Positions 10,930 to 20,076 of a DNA stretch of 64,000 bases are shown here, one piece after another; position 1 is the stretch's first letter; each line of letters begins with the position of its first letter. The notes below the pieces were generated by a model, which was not told the origin of the DNA, did no database searches, and saw nothing but the letters and a program-made list of their open reading frames with translations. Source of the stretch: Seminavis robusta (lineage: Eukaryota; Bacillariophyta; Bacillariophyceae; Naviculales; Naviculaceae); contig CAICTM010000179.1 of NCBI GenBank assembly GCA_903772945.1, positions 1-64,000 on the forward strand. Reading direction: 5' to 3'. The position numbers and the translations under genes were made by a program.

Positions 10930-12405
10930 TTAAAGTTCGTTGGCCTCTTCCCCAACAATTTCCACCATCTCATACATGGCTTCCATCAACTTGAAGATAC
11001 CAGCACCCATAGCCGCACCAAACATGGGGCCCCAAAGGGGCACCACCAATCCATAGTGCCATTCACTGGATCCTTTGCCGGGAAGTGGCAACAGAGAGTG
11101 GGCCAAGCGTGGTCCAAGATCACGGGCTGGATTGGCGGCCAATCCAGTGGTTCCTCCCAAGCCAAGAACCAACAAAGTAATGTACAGAGCAATATACAAG
11201 GATTGAAAGAAGGAGCCATCTTGCCAAGTTGCCCCACTGAGTTCTGTTTGAAACTCCTTGCGCAAATTGAACATTTCCGCCCCCAGCACCAAGACAGCCG
11301 TGGCAATTGCTTCCTGCAGAAAGTTCCAAGGGCGGTTGTAGATGGCTGGTCGGGTTGCAAAAATGGAGAGTTTGGCACTGGCATCCGCCTGCAAGGCGGC
11401 CTTGTAGGCCATCATGGCAGTGTCTTGCTCTTCTGCAGCAGCCATGTCGTTCTTGCTGGGATCCTCCGCAATAGATGGGTTTTCAACATCAGTAATATCC
11501 TCACTTTCTCCATTGAACCTGACTTTGGTCTGAACTGGCTCTCCTTGTTGGGGTGATTCGACGGTTTGGGCGGTGTGAGTGGAGCCAGCCTCAATATCCT
11601 CCTCCTTTGGCTGCACATTGTCATTATTGGCATCACGAGTACGCAAGAGCCCAGCCACTTGCACGGAATGACGCAGCTGTTCAATGGTACAATCTTCTGT
11701 AGGCTTCCTTGCACGCGCAAGTTCAGCCAAGTTGACAGAGTGGTGGTTGAAATACTCCATGTGAGTGGGTGGTGCTGTTTGTAGTGTGGACATACGGCGC
11801 CTTGATTGTCTCATTTTCATTTTCTCCAAGAGAATGACATCGTTGGTGACTTGTGTGTCAGTGCTTTGGCCTTCCAGGAATTGTTCATCATTGGGCAATT
11901 GGAAGAAGGATCTTATTTCTCTACCAATGGTTACACTCTCCCTCTTTCTTGATGCCGGTCCAAATGCAGAGGCAAGTCTTCCAGCATTGGTTTCCATACT
12001 GACAGGTCCTTCAATATAGGTGGCTGTATCACTGGTATTGGAAGGAAGTGGAATAGAGAATCCAAAATGTGGCATGAAGAAGATGGCTACCAGGACCGCT
12101 CCCACAAATGCTCCTGCAAAATTGGCACAGGAGCAGGCCAGAAATTCTTTCCATTCCACTTTTCCAATGAGCGCCAAAAAGAAAAACATGGCTGGGTTGA
12201 GATGGGCACTAATGGTAGCAAACCAAGCTATGTTGACCCCAAAGGCCAAGCCAAATCCAATAGCGACGGCGAGAAATCCCATGCCATGCCCCTTGGTGCT
12301 AGCAAGCAGCTCATTTGCAATAATGGACTCTCCAAAGAGTATGGTGAGGGTGGTTCCAACAAATTCGGAGAGAACCTTGGCTGCTAGGGGGTAAATGTAT
12401 GTCAT
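10930..12405 (-). CDS. aquaglyceroporin (MIP family) with large inserted loop
   Basis: The predicted channel has 491 aa. Both NPA boxes are present: HLNPAM near residue 70 and ANPARDLGPR near 435. The Asp after the second NPAR and the IFATRP segment (compare FATYP) are marks of the GlpF/aquaglyceroporin branch, so glycerol or other small uncharged solutes, as well as water, are likely substrates. About 220 residues are inserted between the third helix and IFATRP, where the family has a short loop C. The insert is hydrophilic, with acidic, Arg/Lys and Gln-rich stretches. The start at 12405 was chosen because the protein there begins directly with the first membrane helix; in-frame sequence upstream is Asn/Gln/Lys low complexity encoded by a (GTT)n-like leader tract at 12445-12485. 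This is a standard channel core with an unusual regulatory-looking insert. Confidence 0.88.
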   Translation of the reverse strand: MTYIYPLAAKVLSEFVGTTLTILFGESIIANELLASTKGHGMGFLAVAIGFGLAFGVNIAWFATISAHLNPAMFFFLALIGKVEWKEFLACSCANFAGAFVGAVLVAIFFMPHFGFSIPLPSNTSDTATYIEGPVSMETNAGRLASAFGPASRKRESVTIGREIRSFFQLPNDEQFLEGQSTDTQVTNDVILLEKMKMRQSRRRMSTLQTAPPTHMEYFNHHSVNLAELARARKPTEDCTIEQLRHSVQVAGLLRTRDANNDNVQPKEEDIEAGSTHTAQTVESPQQGEPVQTKVRFNGESEDITDVENPSIAEDPSKNDMAAAEEQDTAMMAYKAALQADASAKLSIFATRPAIYNRPWNFLQEAIATAVLVLGAEMFNLRKEFQTELSGATWQDGSFFQSLYIALYITLLVLGLGGTTGLAANPARDLGPRLAHSLLPLPGKGSSEWHYGLVVPLWGPMFGAAMGAGIFKLMEAMYEMVEIVGEEANEL

Positions 12406-13105
12406 TGTGGATATGGGTAGAGATGATTGTATTTTAAAATAGTAGTTGTTGTTTTGTTGTTGTTTGTTGTTTGTTGTTTGTCGTTTTGTGAGCTTTGTTT
12501 TGTGTCTGCTTTGAAGCAACTTGAACAAAGCAGCACTCAGGCAGCATTGAATACGGTAAACTGTACCGGTACGATGTACCAAGCAGAGTGCCGACTGGAA
12601 GATCCAAGCAAAGATCCTTCTTGCAGAGTCCGCAGAACAAATTCGAGAATAATCAGGAGCTGAGTTAGAAATTTCTAAAACAACAAGAAAATATGTGGTT
12701 TTGGTTATTAGGCAAAGGCGGGTTTAAATTCGTTTTAGTTACTCAAATAGCTCTCAAATAAGAAAATCCAAGGCCCGCGAACAACACAACCAGCGAACTT
12801 TACGGTACTAGAACCGGTACCGGTACTGAGCCACTTTGCCGTTGCTAGCTAGACTAGCATACTTGGCTGAACTACCGGTATGCCAGCTTGTCGGCACCAG
12901 TTTAAAAATAAAACATGGTACCGGTAAACCATTTCTAAAGTACAGCAGACGTGCTTGGACAATATAGCCAGGACGAATTGATCTGCGAATCGCCCCAAGA
13001 AGGATGAACAAACGCGGGCATCACAGAGAACATGAGGTTTCGTGGCGAGACAATCTTCTCCATCTTGTTCTGTTTTGGCACCGTGCTACTGGCAGTATGC
13101 ATTCG
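12406..13105. other. intergenic region with cluster of TACCGGTA octamers
   Basis: This is the leader and promoter side of the aquaglyceroporin gene and the 3' flank of the MsrB-MsrA gene. The palindrome TACCGGTA occurs four times within 365 bases (12564, 12818, 12873 and 12919), and CTAGCTAG occurs at 12845. A GTT-rich tract lies at 12445-12485. No gene was recognised. Confidence 0.5.
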
Positions 13106-14860
13106 CTACCGCGGAAGCTGCTGAACAAGACTCTCCGCGGACCCAAGCACAGATGGGCTCCGCTTCCCATACTCGCTGAGCCACTCGGTTGCTGTTAGCG
13201 TCGACAAACGTTCCTTCTTGCCGGATCGCTTTTCGTTGTGGCGTTGATGTCTCTCTTCGGCCTCCCAGAAAGCATCCACTTGTCGCAGTTCCGTGGCGAC
13301 TTCCTTGCCCAACTGCCGTTGACACTCTTCCAGGGCTTGTTCTGCCACGGTCATGATTTCTGGATCATTATTATTATTGAAGACAAACAAACAGCTACGA
13401 TATTGTCCAGTGCCCTTGGCATGTTTCCCCAAAGCCCGACTTTTGGTAGGATCGTGCATGGCCAAGAAGCAATCCAGCAAGACGCGAACGGGTAGAATAT
13501 CGGGGACAAACTCGACCCGTACAACTTCGGCATGACCCGTTTGTTCGTGGCATACCTGTTCGTACGAGACATTGTTGACGGTGCCACCAGCAAATCCCAC
13601 CGAGGTGGATACCACCCCTGGCAACCGTCGCAGAGCCGACTCGACATGCCAAAAACACCCGGCCCCGAGTAGAACGGTTTTGGTGGGCGGCATTGCATGG
13701 TCAATCATTTGTTGGAGTAGCTGAAGCGCCGGTGATGATGACGCAGAAGAAAGCTGTTGTTCCATGAAACGGAAGGATGATGGAATCAGCGCCGACACTG
13801 TTGGCATTGACTCCAAACTGTAAAAGTCGAGTGCACTGGCATTGATACAGTAATATCCGTCACTGCTGTCTCTTTCAGTTCCAAAGTAATGTCCCAAATG
13901 ACATTTGGTTCTGGCACACACCACTTCGACGCGTCGATCTGTGGATTCGGGCAACGGTGGCACCAACTCGACGTGATCCTCCGAAATGGGTGCTGCAAAG
14001 GACAACCATCCCGCAGATGCCATGAGATGGTGCGTGGTAAAGAGTGGCAATCCGCCCACGGCGCAGACAAAAATGCCATGCTTGTCATTGTCACTCATGG
14101 ATCCGGCAAAGTTGTATCCGTTGTGGGTTGTTTTTCGTTGGGGTGGATCCGTGGCGCCGTGTAGCAGTACTTGTCGTGTCAATAAAGCGTCGTCCTCCAA
14201 GAAGAGTGCTGCCTGTTCCATGATTTGATCCTTGGTCCATGGTGTCAACGAGTATCCCAAGTCGGAGAACGAGGCACTATTATCATACTGTTGTTGTTGC
14301 TGTTGTTGACCCCACTTGGGTTGGTACAGCCCTTCGGCATTGGCGGCATCGACATTGTAGGCACTGAGCGGTTCGGATTCATCTGGATCTAGGAAGCTCC
14401 ACCCATTTTGAATGAGAACGTGTTCCATATCTGATATGAGAGGGATCCATTTTGGAATATTGTTATTGTTGCTATCATCGTTGCTTATTATTGGAGGATG
14501 TCCCAACAATTTCAACATTCCCGTGGCTTTGACGACCGCATATCTGTAGCATTCTTCTGGCTGCGGATTGTCATGATTATTATTGTTATTTTTATTCATG
14601 AGACTGGTATCAAATCCAACCCGCTGCAGAGCTGCCACGACATTGTTTTGATCGGATGGTGAAATGTAGCCCTCAACGACGGCTCTGGGCGGTGGAGTGG
14701 CGGATCCTTCCGGGGAAGAAAACAAAGTAGATTGGAAAGGAAAGACTCCATGCTTGTTGGATATTCTTGGTGTTGCAAAGCATCTGATCCCCTCTGGATG
14801 GCTTGCTAATAGTAGTGCAACGAATAGGAATGCCGACGAAAAACAAGGATATTTCCACAT
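13106..14860 (-). CDS. MsrB-MsrA fusion, peptide methionine sulfoxide reductase
   Basis: The predicted protein has 584 aa. Residues 1-25 form a signal peptide ending CFATPR, where the Phe after the cleavage site suits diatom plastid import. An unassigned region with Asn and Gln runs follows. An MsrB-like domain lies at about 235-345 (HGIFVCAVGGLPLF, SAGWLSFAAPI, CHLGHYFG) and keeps the catalytic Cys in YYCIN (about 338). An MsrA domain lies at about 390-560 with catalytic Cys in GAGCFWHVE (about 400) and the usual HDPT. MsrA reduces the S and MsrB the R epimer of methionine sulfoxide. The MsrB zinc cysteines are altered: CxxC reads CAVG, and the second pair is spaced C-A-R-T-K-C. An upstream in-frame ATG (14965) was rejected because the signal peptide begins at 14860. 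The B-then-A order is the reverse of many bacterial fusions. Confidence 0.87.
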   Translation of the reverse strand: MWKYPCFSSAFLFVALLLASHPEGIRCFATPRISNKHGVFPFQSTLFSSPEGSATPPPRAVVEGYISPSDQNNVVAALQRVGFDTSLMNKNNNNNHDNPQPEECYRYAVVKATGMLKLLGHPPIISNDDSNNNNIPKWIPLISDMEHVLIQNGWSFLDPDESEPLSAYNVDAANAEGLYQPKWGQQQQQQQYDNSASFSDLGYSLTPWTKDQIMEQAALFLEDDALLTRQVLLHGATDPPQRKTTHNGYNFAGSMSDNDKHGIFVCAVGGLPLFTTHHLMASAGWLSFAAPISEDHVELVPPLPESTDRRVEVVCARTKCHLGHYFGTERDSSDGYYCINASALDFYSLESMPTVSALIPSSFRFMEQQLSSASSSPALQLLQQMIDHAMPPTKTVLLGAGCFWHVESALRRLPGVVSTSVGFAGGTVNNVSYEQVCHEQTGHAEVVRVEFVPDILPVRVLLDCFLAMHDPTKSRALGKHAKGTGQYRSCLFVFNNNNDPEIMTVAEQALEECQRQLGKEVATELRQVDAFWEAEERHQRHNEKRSGKKERLSTLTATEWLSEYGKRSPSVLGSAESLVQQLPR

Positions 14861-15087
14861 TCTATCGATAGGTCTTCCGGCAAGTTCAGGCCTGAAGGGT
14901 GGGGTGCCGAAAAAGAATGTGGGAGAGAGAAAACAAATGAAGACGTGCATGATCGATGACGTCATTTTTCGATAAATGAAACGGTCAAAAAAGATCCAAA
15001 ATAAGTCAGCGGGAGCTGCGATACCTCGGCAGAAAGACAGATAGAAGAAGGAGGATCATGTTCGAGATTGCACCCATCTTTCAAGCC

Positions 15088-15217
15088 AGCCCTGGCGACA
15101 ACACCCGACTACGTCGTGTGTTGCCGCCCGGTATCATTCATTCCCTCATTGCAACCTTCTTTATTTTAAAAGCTAGCCCTGGCGACAACACCCGACTACG
15201 TCGTGTGTTGCCGCCCG
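15088..15217. repeat. spaced direct repeat, two 43-bp copies each forming a hairpin
   Basis: A 43-bp sequence occurs identically at 15088-15130 and 15175-15217, 87 bases apart. Each copy is itself an inverted repeat: GGCGACAACAC pairs with GTGTTGCCGCC apart from one mismatch, around an inner CGAC-TAC-GTCG. It lies in the intergenic space upstream of the isochorismatase-family gene, 5' of both neighbours. Confidence 0.8.
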
Positions 15218-15325
15218 CTACTCTATAATTTACCAGCTGCCATTCCCTTATGTAATTGTATTCTTTGTAGCCCGCTAACCATAATTTACAGCTGTCATTC
15301 CCTTATGTAATTGTATTCTTTGTAG
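15213..15325. repeat. two-copy tandem repeat of about 56 bp
   Basis: A unit beginning GCCCGCTA and ending TATTCTTTGTA is repeated head to tail at about 15213-15269 and 15270-15325, with a few mismatches and two one- or two-base gaps. It directly adjoins the second 43-bp hairpin repeat. Confidence 0.8.
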
Positions 15326-15710
15326 CTTCTGCAGGCTTATTGTGTTGAGTGCACTAACCTTGAATAATCATGATTTATTCCTACCCCTAAATTTGTAGAA
15401 CCTTACATTTCCAGTTTTGTTGGCTTAAGACTATCTCTATCCCTATATTTTGGCTTCACCGGAATAGGAAATAGCATTAAAGGGGTTGAGAACTCAGGCA
15501 GTTAACCTGCCGAGGTGAAGATCTTGCATGGCGGTTTGGCGGACGCTTTCAATGACAGCAAGCATCGATCTGTTCGACCGTGTTGAAGTCGTTGCCACTG
15601 TTGCTGGACATCATAGTTTGTTTTTGATGTCACCAGAGCAGGAGGCACCGCTTGCCAAGAGACAACGATTGGAAGAAGAAGAAGAAGGAGAAGGACAGCC
15701 GAGGTAAGCG

Positions 15711-16778
15711 ATGATTGCAGCAGGACGACTTTTGCGGTGCCTCGTCGTCTTTCCTGTCGCCGCAGCGTTTGCCGTCGGACCTGCAACAAACATCGGTAGA
15801 GCATACATCCGATCGACGAGTGGTACACTGCGGACCTTGTCTATTATTAGAGGTGGCAGCAGGTGAGACCAATTCTACCTGACTGTTTGTTGAGTGGTTG
15901 AATGGTTGATGAGTGACATAATATTATGTGTGCGGGTTTGCTTACTTACCAGGTACTACCGTAGCGAGTTTTTGACCGGGTTGATGCATGCGCACCAGGC
16001 TTTGCTTGTCCAGTGATTATTTTTTGTCCCTTTCCCATCAAAGTGCCTTATTTGTTGTGCTATTTCTCACAATTTATTACTGAATTTCTGACCTGAAATT
16101 ATTTTTCTTTGTCCTCAAACCAGCACTACCAACAACAAAACCAACGACACCATGTCTGCTGCATCAACTGCCGCTCGTTTGGTGGGCAAACTCAAGCCCG
16201 AATCGAGTATCTTGATGGTCTGTGATATTCAAACCAAATTTCGTCCCTTGGTCTGGCGCGGAGAAACCGTTGTCAAGACGGCCCAGTACATGACCAGCGT
16301 CGCCAAGGCACTGGGGATTCCCATGGTCGCCACACAGCAATACACCAAAGTCTTTGGACCGACTGTTCCAGAAGTATTTGCTACCCCGGAAGACTTGCAA
16401 GCGTGTCCCACATTTGAAAAAAAGCTGTTTAGTATGTTGACGGATGAAGTCAAGGCGCATGTGGAACCACTCCAGAAAAAATCCTTTCTGTTGGTCGGTA
16501 TTGAAGCCCATGTTTGTTTGCAACAAACGGCATTGGATTTATTGGAACAAGGCAAGGATGTTCATGTGATTGTCGATGGTGTGTCCAGTCAACAACCACT
16601 CGATCGAGAAATTGCACTCCAACGCATGGCAGCAGCTGGAGCCTATTTGACCACGGCACAATCGGCAGCATTCATGTTGATGCAATCGGCCAATCACGAC
16701 AATTTCAAAACCGTATCCAAATTGACCGTCGAGCACATGAAGTTGGAGAATGAATTCAATGAGGCTTTGAAGAAATAG
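15711..16778 (+). CDS. isochorismatase-family hydrolase with upstream plastid-targeting exon
   Basis: Two exons are inferred: 15711-15862 and 16124-16778, with a 261-bp GT-AG intron. The reading frame is continuous across it (AG|C gives Ser). Exon 1 encodes a signal peptide whose end reads AAAFAVGP, the diatom plastid-import motif, followed by a Ser/Thr/Arg-rich transit-like stretch. Exon 2 alone encodes a complete 208-aa ISOC1/YcaC-like cysteine hydrolase from ATG 16152: Asp in VCDIQTKF, Lys in TFEKKLFS and nucleophile Cys in GIEAHVCLQQT form the family triad. The physiological substrate is unknown; this subgroup is not a proven isochorismatase. A second good donor (GAG|GTAAGC) at 15703/15704 lies just before the exon 1 ATG. 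Its use would skip the presequence and leave ATG 16152, so a plastid and a cytosolic form are both possible. Confidence 0.8.
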
Positions 16779-17145
16779 ATTGGATTGAATTGGAACTGAA
16801 TTGGTTGGTTGGATCGATCGAAAGGAATGGATGATATCTACAGAAGGTCGCAAGAAACAATCTACTTTTGGTAGGAAGGGTTGTGATGCACTGCAATGAC
16901 AAAACACCTACTATTTCACAGCTAGACAAACGACAGCAGCATATTTTATTAAAAACAAAAACTATAAAAAAGGAAATACACTAGACGCATCCAAGAACCA
17001 AAATTAACCTAATCGCTTCCTTTCAAATCCTGATATTTATTTAGTTGGTTGGTAAGTTAGTTGTGTCGCTACTATCAAGAGTAATAGTTAGTACTGTATC
17101 CTAGAACCAAAAATTGATTCTTGCATATCCTTGTCTTTAGTAAAG
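16779..17145. other. short intergenic region between convergent genes
   Basis: This is 3' flanking sequence of two convergent genes, AT-rich in the middle (about 16940-16985), where poly(A) signals are plausible. No gene was seen. Confidence 0.4.
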
Positions 17146-18276
17146 TTAGCTGGACGTGTCGCTACAAGCATCATTTTTAGTATCCTTTGTTGTTGTTGTT
17201 GCTTCGAATACTTCTTGAATGGCCTTTGGAAAATCAGATACACGATCTGGGTGGCAGACTACTTCAATGGTTGGGTATTCGATAATGGTCATTCCGTGAA
17301 GGATGGATTGCAAGGTAGCTTGTTTGTCGGAAATTTCGACGTAGCAAGGACGATTGGATGGACTAGGCAACTTTTGAATCATCAGACAGTGAATTGTTGG
17401 TGTACCGGTAGTAGTATCGTCAATAGTATTATCAGTATGATTTTTGTTCTTCTTCCAGAAATTCATCTTTTGCAATTCCTCCCATAAGACGGCCTGTTCG
17501 GATATTTTTTGGGAGTGTACTATTACTTCGGCATTCTTGTCATCGCAGTGCATTCGAAAGTCGACCTTCCAATGAATGATATCATCTTTCTTTTGAATGT
17601 GAGACGAATTGGTTTTACGTCGTTGCATTCCCGTGGGCATCAAGAGTACGTGAGTGCCACGGAGTTTGGCCTGTTGGAAAAAATGTCTCCATTTGGGACC
17701 CAATTGTTTCCAGGAATCATTATTAGTATTATTATTGGGTGGTGTAGTAGTGGTGGTGGGTGTGGATTGTAGTACGAGTTGACTTGTGCTGGTGGTGATA
17801 TCAGAGTTGGATGGCTCTGCAGGTGATGTTTTTTCAGCTCCATCCACTGCCAAGTGTTCCATTTGCTGCAGCATGGAATGGGGGGTAACGGTGGTAGTAG
17901 TGTTGTGTTCATTGGGTTTGTGTCTCTTGTTGCTTTGGTTATTTGACTTGCTATTGTTGGTCCCAGTGGTCCGTTTGGCTCGTTCGACGGCTCCTAGGAC
18001 ATCTTCCAAAAAGTGATAATCACTGTTGAGGGTTCCATCGTCCATGTGTGCCACGCGAAGAAACTTGGTCCGATCGCGTTTCCCATTGCATCCCGTTCGG
18101 TGCTTGTGGGCCACGCAGCACTGCAAGGAACACGTGCGATGCGAGCAGCGAGGACATTGATACCGAAACGATTCACTGTCGCATTCTTGGCAGAGCTGGT
18201 CTTTACTACTGTCTATACTAATATCAATAGTAGAAGTAGAGGTCTCGTTCGTTGCTCCATTCAGCAGAGACATCAT
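17146..18276 (-). CDS. BCD1: box C/D snoRNP assembly factor BCD1 (ZNHIT6-like)
   Basis: The predicted protein has 376 aa. A zf-HIT zinc finger lies at residues 29-63 (CQEC, CPRC, CSLQCCVAHKH and a final Cys), followed by the family's conserved KRDRTKFLRV and NSDYHFLEDV segments. A second conserved block around 190-240 (WRHFFQQAKLRGTHVLLMPTGM, then I-I-H-W-K-V-D-F) is typical of Bcd1. This nucleolar or nuclear protein helps load snoRNA proteins so that box C/D particles, which guide rRNA 2'-O-methylation, can form. A low-complexity Asn/Thr/Pro region separates the two blocks. The gene is head to head with the thioesterase gene, their ATGs 329 bases apart. The start is the first ATG of a close pair (18276 and 18273). 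Confidence 0.85.
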   Translation of the reverse strand: MMSLLNGATNETSTSTIDISIDSSKDQLCQECDSESFRYQCPRCSHRTCSLQCCVAHKHRTGCNGKRDRTKFLRVAHMDDGTLNSDYHFLEDVLGAVERAKRTTGTNNSKSNNQSNKRHKPNEHNTTTTVTPHSMLQQMEHLAVDGAEKTSPAEPSNSDITTSTSQLVLQSTPTTTTTPPNNNTNNDSWKQLGPKWRHFFQQAKLRGTHVLLMPTGMQRRKTNSSHIQKKDDIIHWKVDFRMHCDDKNAEVIVHSQKISEQAVLWEELQKMNFWKKNKNHTDNTIDDTTTGTPTIHCLMIQKLPSPSNRPCYVEISDKQATLQSILHGMTIIEYPTIEVVCHPDRVSDFPKAIQEVFEATTTTKDTKNDACSDTSS

Positions 18277-18605
18277 GGTGCAATTTAGTGGCTTTTTGTG
18301 CTGAATGATCGAGCTTGGATCGAACGATCTGTTCAGAACGATGCATGGATGAGATTGGTTGGCTCGGGGAATGGCTCTAATGCTTTTACAAAATTTTGGG
18401 GTTATGAAAACTCAATGAAAAGCATTAATAGCCATTCGTTCCGATGACGTTTTGCAAAACCTCGCGCCGACATCCGACATCATCAATTCGAAGATCCAAG
18501 CAATCCAAGACAAGGAAGAGGATGGAGTTTGGTCCTGGAGAGGGTGTGAAAATTCCTTTCCTTTGATTGGGACATAATCTCGTCTCGAAGTTCAGCTTGG
18601 AAACA
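18277..18605. promoter_or_regulatory. shared divergent promoter region
   Basis: Only 329 bases separate the start codons of the BCD1-like gene and the thioesterase gene, so their promoters must overlap or adjoin. No clear TATA box was seen. Confidence 0.45.
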
Positions 18606-19355
18606 ATGGCACTACCCAGCGACACAACCAAGCTCTCGACGAGGCTTCCCCACGACGACATGATTGCCAATAATAAGGCGCAACAAGCCACAACGGACAA
18701 AAGTCAGAATGACGCACAACATCAAACAACACTCAATCCCAACCTATTCCATCATGCCATGGCCAGCACCTTGAGCCACAAACCTGGATTGATTGAAGAA
18801 TACCATTTACAACGGTGTACACCCACTCGACAAAACAATCACCTCATTGCCATTGGTTTTCTCAAAGTGGGACACTTGTTGGATGGACCCTCGGGCACTG
18901 TCCATGGCGGCATTGTTGCATTGATTTTTGACGATGTCATGGGATATGCCTCTGGCGCCCTGCAACCATGGTCCGTCACCAAGGACTTACAAGTCGAATA
19001 CAAGCGACCCCAGCCACACAAGTCTCGTGTTGTCGTCCGGGTCTATTTAGATCTAGACAAAACAAATAATTCAAACCAACCGGGGAAAAAGAAGAGATTG
19101 TACCTCAAAGCAACCTGCCGGAGTTGTTTGGGAAACAACAATGACAATCCTCAAAGTGCTCTCAAGTTGCACGAGGAGCACGAAGATGCTAACAATACCG
19201 TCTTGTTCTCGACCGCTACCATTACAATGGTACAGGTATTGTCCAAGCCACCTTCGGCAAGAGATGCCAAAGCAGCAACAGTACCGCCAGAACCAAGCAG
19301 CAATCATCAAGGAAACACACACAGCAACAGTACCATGACAAGATCTCGTCTGTAA
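18606..19355 (+). CDS. hot-dog fold thioesterase (PaaI/THEM4-like)
   Basis: The predicted protein has 249 aa from ATG 18606, which sits in a good AACAATGGC context; an in-frame ATG at 18567 would add 13 residues. The hot-dog core is at about residues 70-150. It shows GPSGTVHGGIVALIFDDVMG, where HGG and the following acidic residues mark the acyl-CoA thioesterase active site, then TKDLQVEYKRPQP, the second conserved strand. Such enzymes hydrolyse acyl-CoA to free acid and CoA. The natural substrate cannot be told from sequence. The C-terminal 70 residues are polar and low complexity (Ser/Asn/Thr), beyond the usual domain. No clear targeting peptide was seen. Confidence 0.82.
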   Translation: MALPSDTTKLSTRLPHDDMIANNKAQQATTDKSQNDAQHQTTLNPNLFHHAMASTLSHKPGLIEEYHLQRCTPTRQNNHLIAIGFLKVGHLLDGPSGTVHGGIVALIFDDVMGYASGALQPWSVTKDLQVEYKRPQPHKSRVVVRVYLDLDKTNNSNQPGKKKRLYLKATCRSCLGNNNDNPQSALKLHEEHEDANNTVLFSTATITMVQVLSKPPSARDAKAATVPPEPSSNHQGNTHSNSTMTRSRL

Positions 19356-19654
19356 TAAAACTGTCATAAGCCAAAAATCGTCTTGATGCCAGCGTCGAGT
19401 GTGCTTCATTTTTCTTTTTGTCGACTTGAGTTTCAAGGAGACACGGTGGAGATCAGTGCAAGAAACCAAGAGTGTATAGCAAGGAACCATGCATGATCCT
19501 CATAGACAAAAGAGAAGTTGGCAGTGGGACCATCCTATTCAAACTCACTAGCTAGCTAGACGGCGCGTGTAATAGTTCACCGCGAACATGGCTACACCTG
19601 CTGGGCCATAACCACGCACTGTTCTTGTCAATCACAAAAGTGTTTAGCAGAAAA

Positions 19655-20050
19655 GACACTCTGTCTCCTTCTTCCCTGGCTTGTGCTCTTGTCCCGTGAT
19701 ACTGATGCCCTGCCTGCCTCGAATGGAGCGTCAGCAGAAAAGGCCAGATCACAGCACTTCGCTTTGATCAGCTTGTGCAAACGTCTACGCTGTAGCTAGC
19801 CACAGAAACTGATGGACATTCTGCGAGCCAAGTGGATCGAGCACTCTCGAAAAGCCTCTTTGCAGCAAGGACACTCCGTCTCATCCTTCCCTGGCTTATG
19901 CTCTTGCCCTGTGATAAGGCCAGATCACAGAACTCCATTTGATCAGCATGTGCCAACGTCTACTTCTGAAACTGATGGAATAAATAGTGCTCCTACTGGG
20001 ATCAACAACGCAAGCCAAGTGGATTGAGCAATGTCGAAAAGCCTCTTCCT
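19655..20050. repeat. degenerate two-copy tandem repeat, about 180-215 bp unit
   Basis: The segment 19655-19869 recurs as 19870-20050. Shared blocks, in order, are GACACTC-GTCTC, CTTCCCTGGCTT-TGCTCTTG, GGCCAGATCACAG, TTTGATCAGC-TGTGC-AACGTCTAC, AAACTGATGGA, GCCAAGTGGAT-GAGCA and CGAAAAGCCTCTT. The first copy carries about 35 extra bases. No coding potential was seen. It fills most of the gap between the thioesterase gene and the MINDY-like gene. Confidence 0.75.
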
Positions 20051-20076
20051 GTTTTACAACTAGCTAGCTCGACTAG

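Noticed and set aside
12406-12582. 59-residue N-terminal extension of the aquaglyceroporin
   Set aside because: It is Asn/Gln low complexity from a GTT-rich leader, and the channel helix begins right after ATG 12405.
15502-15828. 108-codon minus-strand frame with a hydrophobic leader
   Set aside because: It is antisense to the isochorismatase presequence exon; the hydrophobic run is the mirror of the plus-strand codons. The plus strand has the targeting motif and a consensus, in-frame splice junction.
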